Positions 8,165 through 16,828 of a DNA stretch of 53,307 nt are shown piece after piece. The stretch is from positions 1 through 53,307 of the forward strand of contig JBFJOO010000020.1 in NCBI GenBank assembly GCA_041617635.1, in the 5' to 3' direction. Below the pieces are notes generated by a model, which saw only the letters and a list, made by a program, of their open reading frames with translations, was not told the origin of the DNA and did not search any database. The translations under genes were made by a program, and so were the position numbers. The stretch is from JAABRB01 sp041617635 (GTDB lineage Bacteria > Pseudomonadota > Gammaproteobacteria > Burkholderiales > SG8-39). Each line of letters opens with the position of its first letter. The first letter of the stretch is position 1.

Positions 8165-9217
8165 ATGAACTTTGTCGTCGACCTCCAACCCGCGCATGTC
8201 CGTTTCGGGGTCGGTGCCCGTAGCACGTTGGCGGAAGAATGCGACCGCCTGGGCGCCAAGCGGGTCGTGCTGGTTTGCACCCCTTCCGGGGCGGCGCGCT
8301 ACCGGACGGTCGCCGAAGCACTCGGATCGCGACTCGCCGCGATGTTTGCCGAAGCCGAGCCGCATTGTCCCGAACCGGTGGTCGAGCGCTGCCGGGCGCT
8401 CTGGCGCGACGCTGGCGCCGACGGCGTGGTCACCGTCGGCGGAGGGTCCACGATCGCGCTCGGCAAGAATCTCGCCGTGGAAGAGGGCGCGAAATTCCTC
8501 TGCATCCCGACCACGTACTCCGGATCGGAGATGACGGACATCTACGGACGCAAGATCGGAAGCGAGAAGCGGACGGCGCGCAGCGTCAAGTGCCGTGCGC
8601 ACACGGTGATCTACGATCCGGAGCTGACGCTCGGCCTGCCGCGCCACGCGACGGTGACCACGGGCATGAACAGTCTCGCCCACGCGGTCGAGGCGCTCTA
8701 TCCGCAGACGCCCAACCCGGTGGCGTTCGCGCTCGCACGCGAGGCGCTCTGCGCGCACCGCGACGGCCTGCCGGATGCGGCCCAGAAACCGAACGACATC
8801 GAAGCCCGCTCGCGGGCGCTCTACGCGGGATTTCTCGGCGGCTTGTTGATCGGCATGACGGGGATCGCGCTACATCACCGGCTGTGTCACGTGCTCGGGG
8901 GGCTCTTCGATCTTCCGCACGGCGAGACCAACAGCGTGGTGCTTGCGCACGTCGTCGCCTACAACGCGTCCGCGGCGCCCGACGCCGCCCGCGTGATCTC
9001 GGAAGTGTTCGGCGATCCCGATCCCGCACGGGCAGTCGACGTTTTCGCGCGACGCATCGGCGCGCCGACCAGCCTGCGGGAGATCGGCATGCCCGAGGAA
9101 GGCATCGAAGCCGCCGTCAGAGCGACGCTCGCCCGGCCGGGCTGGAATCCGCGCCTGCCGGAGGAAGCGGGACTGCGCGAGCTCGTGCGGGCCGCCTGGG
9201 ACGGACGCAGGCGCTAG
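8165..9217 (+). CDS. Maleylacetate reductase (iron-containing alcohol dehydrogenase fold)
   Basis: A 350-aa member of the maleylacetate reductase branch (MacA/TfdF/ClcE) of the group III alcohol dehydrogenases. It reduces maleylacetate (or 2-chloromaleylacetate) to 3-oxoadipate with NAD(P)H in the modified ortho-cleavage route for chloroaromatics, resorcinol and hydroxyquinol. Motifs are VGGGSTIALGK (cofactor loop, about residues 94-105), CIPTTYSGSEMTDIYG, TTGMNSLAHAVEALY and LHHRLCHVLGG...DLPHGETNSV, the last of which carries the conserved His residues. Length is normal. A dienelactone hydrolase lies 1 kb downstream, which supports a role in aromatic catabolism. Maleylacetate reductase is the best call; other Fe-ADHs are less likely. 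Confidence 0.9.
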   Translation: MNFVVDLQPAHVRFGVGARSTLAEECDRLGAKRVVLVCTPSGAARYRTVAEALGSRLAAMFAEAEPHCPEPVVERCRALWRDAGADGVVTVGGGSTIALGKNLAVEEGAKFLCIPTTYSGSEMTDIYGRKIGSEKRTARSVKCRAHTVIYDPELTLGLPRHATVTTGMNSLAHAVEALYPQTPNPVAFALAREALCAHRDGLPDAAQKPNDIEARSRALYAGFLGGLLIGMTGIALHHRLCHVLGGLFDLPHGETNSVVLAHVVAYNASAAPDAARVISEVFGDPDPARAVDVFARRIGAPTSLREIGMPEEGIEAAVRATLARPGWNPRLPEEAGLRELVRAAWDGRRR

Positions 9218-9237
9218 GGGATGGGCTGTAGAAGCTC

Positions 9238-9313
9238 GTCATTCCCCCGTACGCGGGAATCCGGACTGAGCCCAATCACGTGCTTACAGGATTCCCGCCT
9301 GCGCGGGCATGAC
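9238..9313. repeat. REP-like palindromic element, copy 2
   Basis: Left arm GTCATTCCCCCGTACGCGGG and right arm GATTCCCGCCTGCGCGGGCATGAC flank a spacer of about 30 bases. The arms are slightly diverged from copies 1 and 3. It lies between the convergent maleylacetate reductase and RraA-like genes, ending 4 bases before the RraA-like stop. Confidence 0.82.
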
Positions 9314-9317
9314 TTGT

Positions 9318-10064
9318 TCAACCCGCCCAGTTCGCGGGCTCGCCCGCCGCGAGCCACCGCTGGTACGCGGCGAGCGTGTCGGCGTTCGGGGGATAGAGAC
9401 CGACGACCGGTTGGCCCTGCAAGACGCGCAGCTGCACGAACCGCTCGAAGCGCTCCTGTTCGGCGCCGGCTTCCGCGACTTCGGCGGCGAGCGCGCTCGG
9501 CACTACGACGACGCCGTCCGCATCGCCCACCACCGCATCGCCCGGCGCGACCGCCACGCCGCCGCAGCCGACGAGCTCGCCGTACCCGGCGTAGACGAGG
9601 CCGGTGATGCTGGGCGGCGCCGCGGCACCGGCCGAGAACACCGGCAGGCCCACCTTGCGGATCTCGGCGATGTCGCGCACCGGCGCGTCCGTCACCGCGG
9701 CGCGCACGCCCTTGACCTTCAGCCGCGCGATCAGGATGTCGCCGAGCGTCGCCGCCTCCTGCGCGCCGCAGCCGTCGATCACCATCACGCTGCCCGCCGG
9801 ACAGGCCTCGATCGCGTCGCGGAACGAGCCGGTCTTCGCATAGCTCTCGGGCGTGGCGAGATCCTCGCGCGCCGGAACGAAGCGCACGGTGAATGCGGGG
9901 CCGGCCACCCGCGAACCGTCGGGAAAGACCGGGATCGGACCGCGCATCCAGGAACGTCGAATGCCTCGCTTCAGCAGCACCATGGTGAGCGTCGCGGTGC
10001 TGATGCCTTGCATGCGGTCGATCACCCGCGGATCGATCGCGACCGGGTGCATCACGCTGCTCAC
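9318..10064 (-). CDS. RraA-like / 4-hydroxy-4-methyl-2-oxoglutarate aldolase family protein
   Basis: A 248-aa protein of the RraA/HMG-CHA aldolase family. The recognisable core is VIDGCGAQEAATLGDILIARLKVKG, then AAVTDAPVRD with the Arg-Asp pair that in true aldolases binds pyruvate and the divalent metal, then GDAVVGDADGVVVVP. Aldolase members split 4-carboxy-4-hydroxy-2-oxoadipate or HMG in protocatechuate and gallate breakdown; RraA itself inhibits RNase E. Because the Arg-Asp pair is kept and neighbours are aromatic-catabolism genes, aldolase activity is more likely than RNase regulation. AAGGAGG lies 6 bases before a GTG at 10064, so GTG was chosen over an ATG at 10052. Confidence 0.85.
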   Translation of the reverse strand: MSSVMHPVAIDPRVIDRMQGISTATLTMVLLKRGIRRSWMRGPIPVFPDGSRVAGPAFTVRFVPAREDLATPESYAKTGSFRDAIEACPAGSVMVIDGCGAQEAATLGDILIARLKVKGVRAAVTDAPVRDIAEIRKVGLPVFSAGAAAPPSITGLVYAGYGELVGCGGVAVAPGDAVVGDADGVVVVPSALAAEVAEAGAEQERFERFVQLRVLQGQPVVGLYPPNADTLAAYQRWLAAGEPANWAG

Positions 10065-10200
10065 GGGCTGCCTCCTTCGTGCCGGGCGCGTGTTCCCGCC
10101 GGCGCCGGTTTCCCAGAACAAAGGCGAATCGTATAACCTAAAGCCGTCGCCGCATGAATCGCGCGCATTGCGCTGCGGCAATCCCGATGGAGGATCGAAC

Positions 10201-10872
10201 ATGGGCGAGAAGATCACGTTCAAGCGGCCCGACGGCAAGGATTGCGTCGGCTACTACGCAAGACCGGCGGCCGGAGACAAGGCACCGGGCGTCGTCGTCA
10301 TCCAGGAATGGTGGGGCCTCAACGACCAGATCAAGGGCGTCGCGGATCGCCTCGCCGCGGCCGGCTATCGCGCGCTGGTGCCCGATCTCTATCGCGGCAA
10401 GGTGACGCTCGACGCCGCCGAGGCGTCGCACATGATGACCGGCCTCGACTTCAAGGATGCCGCGACCCAGGACGTGCGCGGCGCAGCGCAGTACCTCAAG
10501 CGGGGGAGCGCGAAGGTCGCGACGATGGGCTTCTGCATGGGCGGAGCCCTCACGATCCTGGCGGCGATGTACGTGCCGGAGACCGACGCCGCATCGAGCT
10601 GGTACGGCGTGCCGCCGCCGGAGGCGGGCGACCCGAGCAAGATCCGCATCCCAGTGCAGGGGCACTTCGCGCTGAAGGACGAGTACTTCACGCCCGCCTC
10701 GGTCGACGTGCTCGAGGGCAAGCTGAATGCAGGCAAGGTGTCCCACGAGTTCCATCGCTACGATGCGAATCACGCGTTCGGCAACGAGACGATCGCCAAC
10801 CACGATCCTGCGGCGGCCAAGCTGGCCTGGGAGCGCACGCTCGCGTTCCTGAAGAAGCAGATCGCGGGATAG
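10201..10872 (+). CDS. Dienelactone hydrolase, cytoplasmic
   Basis: A 223-aa enzyme with no signal peptide and the compact dienelactone hydrolase layout: Glu36 in QEWWGL, the cysteine nucleophile Cys112 in GFCMGGA, Asp160 in the ALKDEYF segment and His191 in DANHAFG. These enzymes hydrolyse dienelactone to maleylacetate in the modified ortho pathway, so its neighbour maleylacetate reductase would take the product. The physical order (reductase, RraA-like aldolase, dienelactone hydrolase) supports that reading. GGAGG sits 7 bases before the ATG at 10201. Of the three family members here, this one most resembles the catabolic enzyme; substrate remains inferred. Confidence 0.9.
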   Translation: MGEKITFKRPDGKDCVGYYARPAAGDKAPGVVVIQEWWGLNDQIKGVADRLAAAGYRALVPDLYRGKVTLDAAEASHMMTGLDFKDAATQDVRGAAQYLKRGSAKVATMGFCMGGALTILAAMYVPETDAASSWYGVPPPEAGDPSKIRIPVQGHFALKDEYFTPASVDVLEGKLNAGKVSHEFHRYDANHAFGNETIANHDPAAAKLAWERTLAFLKKQIAG

Positions 10873-10903
10873 ATGCGTCGCGATCAAGGAGCGGGCCTGC
10901 GCC

Positions 10904-12592
10904 ATGCTTGACCTGGCGATTCGCGGCGCCGCAGTCTACGACGGCTCTGGCGAGCCGCCGCGGCGTGTCGACGTCGGTGTGCGGGAGGGACGCGTGACCG
11001 TGGTCGGCGCACTCGACGAACCGGCGCGCGACACGGTGGACGCCGGGGGCCTCGCGCTCGCGCCCGGGCTGATCGACGTGCACACTCACTACGACGCGCA
11101 GGCCACGTGGGATGCCACCCTCTCGCCGTCGCCGTCGCTCGGGGTAACAACGGCGGTGATCGGCAACTGCGGCTTCGGGATCGCGCCGTGCCCTCCCGCG
11201 CATCGCGAGCTGCTGCTGAAGAATCTCTCGGTCGTCGAGGGGATGGATCTCGACGCGCTGCTCACCGGCACGCGCTGGGATTTCGAGTCGTTCGCGGAGT
11301 ATCTGGCGGCGCTGCGCCGCCGCCGGCTGTTCGCGAACGTCGCGGTGCTCGCCCAGCACTCGACGATCCGCACCGCCGTCATGGGCGAGGCGGCGTGCGA
11401 GCGGGCGCAACCGACGCCGGACGAGCTCGGCCGGATGCGCGGCATCGTGCGCGACGCGATCCGCGCGGGCGCGATCGGGTTCGCCTCGTCGTTCTCGCCC
11501 AATCACAGCGGCTGGGGGTCGCGCCCGATGCCCTCGACGATCGCCCCGGACGAGGAGCTCGCGGCGCTGGTCGGCGTGCTCGGCGAGGAACAGCGCGGCA
11601 TGTTCGTCTCCGCAACCGGGCCGCGCGCGACGCCGGAGTACATGGAGCACATCGCCGCGACGACCGGAAGGCCGGCGTTCATCGTTACGGTGCTCACGAT
11701 GTACAACGACGCCCACCCCGGCCAGGCGCTCGACTACTACGAGCGGTGCCGCGCGGCCAACGAGCGGGGCCGCGAGGTCTACATCCACGCGAGCTGCCAG
11801 CCGCTGTCGTTCGATTTCACGCTGCGCGATCCCTACGTGCTCTACAGCCACGACTCTTTCGCGCGCGTGAAGCAGGCGGACAAGGCGGATCTGCCGGCGG
11901 TGTACGAGGATCGCGCATTCCGATCGGCCTTCCGCGCCGATCTCACGCGGCCGAAGGCCGGGATCATCTTCGCCGGCGACTGGGGCAAGATCGAGATCGG
12001 CGAGGCCGCCACCGGGGCAGTGCAAGCGCTCGAGGGCCGCACCATCGCCGAGGTCGCGCGCGCCTCGAGCCGTGACCCGGTGGACGTGCTCTTCGACACG
12101 GCGCTCGCCGACGGACTCGATACGGTGTTCGTCGGCAAGTTCTTCAACAGCGACGACGACGGCGTGCAGCCGCTGCTGCAGCACCCGGCAGGCGTCGTGG
12201 CGCTTTCGGACGCCGGTGCGCATCTCAAGTTCCTGTGCGACGCGGGCTTCGGGCTGCATCTACTGGGCCACTGGGTGCGCGACCGCGGCGCGTTCACGCT
12301 CGAGGAGGGTGTCCGACGCCTGACGAGCGATCCCGCGCGCAAGTATCGCATTCCCGAGCGGGGTCGCATCGCGCCCGGTGCGTGGGCCGATCTCCTGCTT
12401 TTCGATCCCGCCACCGTCGGCATCTCGAAGCTCGAGCGCATCCGCGACCTTCCCGGCGGCGGAACGCGGATGATCCGCCGGCCGCGCGGCGTGCACGGGG
12501 TGTGGGTGAACGGCACCCGAGTGTTCGACGGCGCGCACTACGCACCGCTCGCAGCCGGGCCGGGACACGTTCTCGATCGTTTCAGCATTTGA
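10904..12592 (+). CDS. N-acyl-D-amino-acid deacylase-like amidohydrolase
   Basis: A 562-aa metal-dependent amidohydrolase of the D-aminoacylase branch. The metal site HTHYDAQATWD (His60, His62) is typical, with GNCGFGIAPC, the late acid SDAGAH and the C-terminal beta-sandwich return (GAWADLLLFDPATV, VHGVWVNGTRVFDG). D-aminoacylases cleave N-acyl-D-amino acids, but many members act on other amides or N-acylated compounds. It starts 31 bases after the dienelactone hydrolase stop on the same strand and is followed after 25 bases by the thiol dioxygenase, so it may belong to a longer operon. Substrate unknown. Confidence 0.88.
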   Translation: MLDLAIRGAAVYDGSGEPPRRVDVGVREGRVTVVGALDEPARDTVDAGGLALAPGLIDVHTHYDAQATWDATLSPSPSLGVTTAVIGNCGFGIAPCPPAHRELLLKNLSVVEGMDLDALLTGTRWDFESFAEYLAALRRRRLFANVAVLAQHSTIRTAVMGEAACERAQPTPDELGRMRGIVRDAIRAGAIGFASSFSPNHSGWGSRPMPSTIAPDEELAALVGVLGEEQRGMFVSATGPRATPEYMEHIAATTGRPAFIVTVLTMYNDAHPGQALDYYERCRAANERGREVYIHASCQPLSFDFTLRDPYVLYSHDSFARVKQADKADLPAVYEDRAFRSAFRADLTRPKAGIIFAGDWGKIEIGEAATGAVQALEGRTIAEVARASSRDPVDVLFDTALADGLDTVFVGKFFNSDDDGVQPLLQHPAGVVALSDAGAHLKFLCDAGFGLHLLGHWVRDRGAFTLEEGVRRLTSDPARKYRIPERGRIAPGAWADLLLFDPATVGISKLERIRDLPGGGTRMIRRPRGVHGVWVNGTRVFDGAHYAPLAAGPGHVLDRFSI

Positions 12593-12617
12593 GCACAGGC
12601 ATGAAAGTAGGAACGCC

Positions 12618-13205
12618 ATGAATCGCAGCGAGGAACGCAACGCTTTGATCGCCTCCGCCGTCGCCGACGTCCGCGCCATCGAGGCGCGCGAAGGCGTGAC
12701 GCGCGACAGCCTCGAGCACGTTCGGGAACGCCTCACAAAGCTCGCGGCGCGCACCGACCTCTTCACGCTCGACGATTTCCCGCCGCCGAAACCCGGCGAT
12801 CCGCGCAGCTCGTGCCTCTACCGGCTCGCCGAGGACGACGACCACCGCTTCGCGCTCTATGCGAATACCGGCAACGGCAAGTACGCTTCCCCCGCGCACA
12901 ATCACACGACCTGGGCGGTGATCGTCGGGGTGAGCGGCGAGGAGCTGAACCGCTTCTACGACCGCACGCCCGAGGGCGGCGTGCACGAGAAAGGCCAGTA
13001 CGTCGTGCGGCAGGGCACCGGCGTCGCGTTCATGCCGGACGATTTCCACTCGATCCACATCGATGGCGCGGTGCTTAACTTTCACATGTACGGCCTCGCG
13101 CTCGAGCAGCTCGCGCGGCGCGAGTACTACAAGCCCGCATCGCACTCCTGGGCGGTCTACCCGGCGCACTCGGACATTCGCGAAGCGCGCCCCGGACGCG
13201 CGTGA
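12618..13205 (+). CDS. Thiol dioxygenase (cysteine dioxygenase family cupin)
   Basis: A 195-aa cupin of the cysteine dioxygenase / 3-mercaptopropionate dioxygenase family, which oxidises a thiol to the sulfinic acid with O2 and non-heme Fe(II). The expected iron ligands are His94 and His96 (AHNHTTW) and His144 (DDFHSIH). Tyr158 in FHMYG matches the conserved tyrosine near the active site, and Arg69 in LYRL is a candidate substrate-carboxylate anchor. The cysteine that forms the Cys-Tyr crosslink in animal enzymes is absent, as is usual in bacteria. The stop overlaps the start of a rhodanese gene, so sulfinate or thiol handling and sulfane transfer are coupled. Cysteine versus 3-mercaptopropionate as substrate is open. 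Confidence 0.88.
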   Translation: MNRSEERNALIASAVADVRAIEAREGVTRDSLEHVRERLTKLAARTDLFTLDDFPPPKPGDPRSSCLYRLAEDDDHRFALYANTGNGKYASPAHNHTTWAVIVGVSGEELNRFYDRTPEGGVHEKGQYVVRQGTGVAFMPDDFHSIHIDGAVLNFHMYGLALEQLARREYYKPASHSWAVYPAHSDIREARPGRA

Positions 13206-14815
13206 CCAAGCGCGTGTCGGCCGCGGCGCTGCGCGAGCGCCTGGTCGATGGCAGCGAGCTCGCGCTGCTCGATGTGCGCGAGCAGGGCGTGCACTACCAG
13301 GGCCATCCCTTCTTCGCCTGCTCGCTCCCGCTCTCACGGCTCGAGCTGATGGTGGCCGACCTGGTGCCGCGGCGCGCGGCACCGATCGTGCTGCTCGACG
13401 ACGATGGCGACGACGGCGGCGCAGCGCTCGCCGAGCGCGCAGCCGCGAAGCTCCGCGCGGCCGGCTACACCGAGGTCGCGATCCTGGCGGGCGGCTGCGC
13501 GGGCTGGCGGGCGACGGGCGGCGAGCTCTTCAGCGGCGTCAACGTGCCCTCGAAGGCGTTCGGCGAATTCATCGAGCATCGCTTTGCGACGCCGCGCATT
13601 CCACCGCAGGAGCTCAAGCGCCTGAAAGACGCCGGCACGCCGCTCGTCGTTCTCGACTCGCGTCCCTACGACGAGTATCACCGCATGAGCATCCCCGGCG
13701 GCGTCGACGTGCCGGGAGCCGAGCTCGCCTATCGCGTCCACGATCTCGCGCCCGATCCGGACACCCTCGTGGTCGTGAACTGCGCCGGGCGCACGCGCAG
13801 CATCATCGGTTGCCAGTCGCTGCGCAACGCCGGCATCCCGAATCACGTCGTCGCGCTGAAGGACGGCACCATGGGCTGGGAGCTCGCGGGATTTGCGTGC
13901 GAGCGCGGCGCCACGAGCGTTGCGCCGCCGCCTTCAAGAGAAGGTCTCGCCAGCGCGCGTGCAGCAGCCGAGCGGGTCGCGAAGCGCTTCGAAGTGAAAG
14001 TTGCGGCGCGCGAAACGGTGCAGAGATGGCAACGTGACGCCCACCGCACGCTCTATCTGCTCGACGTGCGTTCGCGCGAGGAGTACGAGGCGCGGCACAT
14101 TGCGGGGGCGCGCCACGCGCCCGGCGGTCAGCTCGTCCAGGCCACGGACGAGTTCGTGGCGGTGCGCAATGCGCGCGTCGTGCTCGTCGACCCCGCGCGC
14201 GTCCGTTCGGTGATGACGGCGTCCTGGCTCAACCAGATGGGCTGGGACGACGTGCACGTGCTCGAACCCGAGGGAGTGGACGGTCTCGCGGGCTGGCCGC
14301 TCGAGAGCGGCGCGCGACCGCGCGAGATTCCCGGGCTCATCCGGGCGGCGACCATCGCCGTGCAGGAGCTTACCCTGGGTCTGGCGCGCGGCGACGTCAC
14401 GGTGCTCGATCTCGCGACGAGCCTCAAGTTCCGCGCACGTCACGTTCCGGGCGCTTGGTGGGTCGTGCGGGCACGGCTCGAATCGGCGCACGCGCGGTTG
14501 GCCGACGCCCGCCTGGTCGTGCTCACCTCGGAAGATGGCGCACTCGCGCACCTCGCGGCGCCCGAGGCGGCGCGCCTCTGGCCCGATGCAGGCATCCGCG
14601 TTCTGGATGGGGGAAACGCCGCGTGGTTCGCCGCGGGGGCGCCGACCGAAACCGGCATCGAGCGCGCGACCACCTCGATCGACGACGTCTGGTACAAGCC
14701 CTACGACCATGCGCAGGGCTACGAGCAGCACGCGCGCGCGTACCTTTCCTGGGAGGTCGGGCTCGTCGAGCAGATCAAGCGCGATCCGACCGTTCGATTC
14801 CGCGCCTACGAGTGA
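13202..14815 (+). CDS. Four-domain rhodanese-like sulfurtransferase
   Basis: A 537-aa protein built of four rhodanese modules, at roughly residues 5-110, 130-235, 260-375 and 385-485. The active-site loop is intact only in module 2: VVVNCAGRTRS with Cys194. In modules 1, 3 and 4 the cysteine position is replaced (LLDDDGDDG, VLVDPARVRS and VLTSEDGA), so three modules are likely structural or binding. Rhodaneses move sulfane sulfur via a persulfide. Translation begins at the GTG that overlaps the thiol dioxygenase stop (GTGA), so the two proteins are coupled. The probable job is handling of sulfur released during thiol catabolism; the exact acceptor is unknown. Confidence 0.9.
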   Translation: MTKRVSAAALRERLVDGSELALLDVREQGVHYQGHPFFACSLPLSRLELMVADLVPRRAAPIVLLDDDGDDGGAALAERAAAKLRAAGYTEVAILAGGCAGWRATGGELFSGVNVPSKAFGEFIEHRFATPRIPPQELKRLKDAGTPLVVLDSRPYDEYHRMSIPGGVDVPGAELAYRVHDLAPDPDTLVVVNCAGRTRSIIGCQSLRNAGIPNHVVALKDGTMGWELAGFACERGATSVAPPPSREGLASARAAAERVAKRFEVKVAARETVQRWQRDAHRTLYLLDVRSREEYEARHIAGARHAPGGQLVQATDEFVAVRNARVVLVDPARVRSVMTASWLNQMGWDDVHVLEPEGVDGLAGWPLESGARPREIPGLIRAATIAVQELTLGLARGDVTVLDLATSLKFRARHVPGAWWVVRARLESAHARLADARLVVLTSEDGALAHLAAPEAARLWPDAGIRVLDGGNAAWFAAGAPTETGIERATTSIDDVWYKPYDHAQGYEQHARAYLSWEVGLVEQIKRDPTVRFRAYE

Positions 14816-14846
14816 GGCGGAGCGCAAAGGGCAGCGGCCAACTCCG

Positions 14847-16625
14847 CTAGCTGGCTTCGTCCTTGCGCGACTGGCGCGACTGGCGCGACTGGCGCGGCTG
14901 GCGGGGCTGCTCGACCTGAGCTTCCGGCGCCTGGCGCGGTTCGGGCCGGGCGCGCGTGTCGCGCTGAGGCTGGTCGCGCACTTCGGGCACGCGGGCAACG
15001 GCGCGCCGATCCTGCCGCGCGTTGTTCTCACGTGCATCGCCGCGCTGGGATTGCTCCGGGACCGTGGACGCGCGGACGGCGGTGCGGCGCTCCTGCCGAG
15101 CGTTGTTCTCACGTGCATCGCCGCGCTGGGATTGCTCCGGGACCGCGGGCGCGCGGACGGCGGTGCGGCGCTCCTGCCGAGCGTTGTTCTCACGTGCATC
15201 GCCGCGCTGGGATTGCTCCGGGACCGTGGGCGCGCGGACGGCGGTGCGGCGCTCCTGCCGAGTTGTGGTCTCACGCGCGTCGCCACGGCGCGCGTCGCGG
15301 TCGACCGACGGCGCGTTGACAGCCCGGCCGGGGGCTGCCGGGAAGTTAACGGCCGGGGAGGGGGCGACGGGGCGCGGTGAACCGGCTTCTGGGCGGCGCT
15401 GCTCCCTCTGGGATGCACGACCTGGCGCGTCGCGCGCGATCGGCGCAGCGCCCGTTCCCGCGCGCGTGCCGGCCTCCGGTATCGTCGTGCGCGACGTGGC
15501 GTTCTCCGGCTGCCGCCGCTCGGTGCGCCGATCCTGACGCGCGTCGTCGGGGCGAGCCCCTGCGCGCTCATTCGAACGTGGTGAGCTGCGGTCGGTCTGC
15601 GCGCCCTGATCGGGGCGCACCATCGCGGCGCGCGATTCCGGCGGCGCCGGCGCGGCGTTGCGCCGACGCTCGTCCGTGCGGCGCGCGTCGCGTGGCGCCG
15701 CCGCGGGTGCGTAGCGCTGCTGCACGTCGGGATCCCGATAGCTCACGCCGCGGCGATGCCACGGGTCGTGGCGCCACGGGCCGGGCGCAACGTTGACGTG
15801 CGTGACATGCCTGTGGACGTGTACATCCCGCCGCACGATCACCGGGCGGTAGTAGTAGTTGTTGACGGTCACGACCCGCACCTCCCGGCGTGGCCAGTCG
15901 ATCGCCCCGAAGAAGAACCCGACCGAGACGCGGACCGCGGGTCCCCAGATGAATCCGACCGCAACCTCGGGCCGCGGATGCGGGTGGCGCACCGCATAGC
16001 CTGGCCACGGGGCCCACACCACCGGTGGGTATGCCGGCCACCACCAGGTTCCGTACGCGACGCGCGGATCGTAGTAGGGCACGTAGATGACGCGCGGATC
16101 GACGGGTTGGACGACGATCGTGGGGCCGTCGTCCACGACGCGAATCCGCGCGTCGGACGCAAGCGTGCCCGCCATGCGCGCTTGCTGCCGCAGCCGCTGG
16201 ACCGTCTCCATCACCTGGGGTTCCTGGACGAGGAAGGCGTCGCCGAGCTCGCGCGTCCATTCGAGGTTCTCGTCCATTCGCACGAGCACGTCCGGAAACG
16301 CGACGAGCGACTTCACGCTCGGATCCCAGTCCTGGTTCTCGACCGCTCGCACCGCCGCGTCGCCCTGCAATCCGGGATTCGCGCGCGTCCACCGCGCGGC
16401 CTCGACCACCTCGATCGGATAGGTGGAGGCCATGAAAATCTGCGACAGCAGCGGGTCGGGATAAAGCGCGATCGGCGCGAGCATCCGGTCGAGCTCGGGT
16501 TGCGTGTACGCCGGCCGCGACTGCGCCAGCGCGCTGCCGTGCGCGACGGCGAGCGAAGCAATTGTCAGCAACGCTACCAGCCAGACCTGCGCGCGCTTGT
16601 GAAACTTTGTTGTCAGTGTGTACAT
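14847..16625 (-). CDS. DUF3300 domain-containing exported protein with Arg-rich repeat tail
   Basis: A 592-aa exported protein. The signal peptide ends near ALAQS (residue 35). The DUF3300 domain covers about 36-290 (LDRMLAPIALYPDPLLSQI, ARWTRANP, IYVPYYDPRVAYGTWWWP). The remaining 300 residues are low-complexity, rich in Arg, Ala, Pro, Gln and Glu, with a 27-residue tandem repeat (RGDAREN...PEQSQ) in about four copies and a final QSR triplet repeat. DUF3300 is a widespread proteobacterial envelope domain of unknown function. AGGAGG precedes the ATG at 16625 by 6 bases. The tail is very basic and probably disordered; it may bind an anionic polymer, but that is speculation. Confidence 0.88.
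   Translation of the reverse strand: MYTLTTKFHKRAQVWLVALLTIASLAVAHGSALAQSRPAYTQPELDRMLAPIALYPDPLLSQIFMASTYPIEVVEAARWTRANPGLQGDAAVRAVENQDWDPSVKSLVAFPDVLVRMDENLEWTRELGDAFLVQEPQVMETVQRLRQQARMAGTLASDARIRVVDDGPTIVVQPVDPRVIYVPYYDPRVAYGTWWWPAYPPVVWAPWPGYAVRHPHPRPEVAVGFIWGPAVRVSVGFFFGAIDWPRREVRVVTVNNYYYRPVIVRRDVHVHRHVTHVNVAPGPWRHDPWHRRGVSYRDPDVQQRYAPAAAPRDARRTDERRRNAAPAPPESRAAMVRPDQGAQTDRSSPRSNERAGARPDDARQDRRTERRQPENATSRTTIPEAGTRAGTGAAPIARDAPGRASQREQRRPEAGSPRPVAPSPAVNFPAAPGRAVNAPSVDRDARRGDARETTTRQERRTAVRAPTVPEQSQRGDARENNARQERRTAVRAPAVPEQSQRGDARENNARQERRTAVRASTVPEQSQRGDARENNARQDRRAVARVPEVRDQPQRDTRARPEPRQAPEAQVEQPRQPRQSRQSRQSRKDEAS
14964..15287 (-). repeat. Tandem 81-bp repeat inside the DUF3300 gene
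   Basis: Four in-frame copies of an 81-bp unit (27 codons) encode RGDARE(NN/TT)(A/T)RQ(E/D)RRTAVRA..VPEQSQ. Copies 1-3 are nearly identical at the DNA level, which implies recent duplication; copy 4 (nearest the stop) is diverged. The period was measured from the recurring CGCGGACGGC block at 15071, 15152 and 15233. Confidence 0.9.
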
Positions 16626-16828
16626 GAGGTACCTCCTGGCCCATTAACGCGCGGACAGTCTTCGCAAACCACCCTCAACCCGTATCAGTTGCAACAATTT
16701 GTATCCGTCGTGCGGCGACGACACGGGCGGTGGGCGGATCTGCCGCGGTGGTAAAGTTGCCGTCTGCCCGGCCGCCGACCGCGACGCGTTTCCGCTTCCG
16801 GAGATGCCTCGAGCACGAGTCATTGCGC
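16626..16828. promoter_or_regulatory. Divergent intergenic region DUF3300 / lhr
   Basis: A 203-base gap between two divergent genes. It contains an AT-richer stretch around 16684-16705 (CAGTTGCAACAATTTGTATC) including the imperfect palindrome GTTGCAAC, a plausible promoter/operator area. I see no RNA gene or recognisable named site. Confidence 0.35.

Noticed and set aside
14964..15287. Tandem repeats considered as a CRISPR array
   Set aside because: Units are contiguous 81-bp in-frame coding repeats with no unique spacers and no cas genes nearby.
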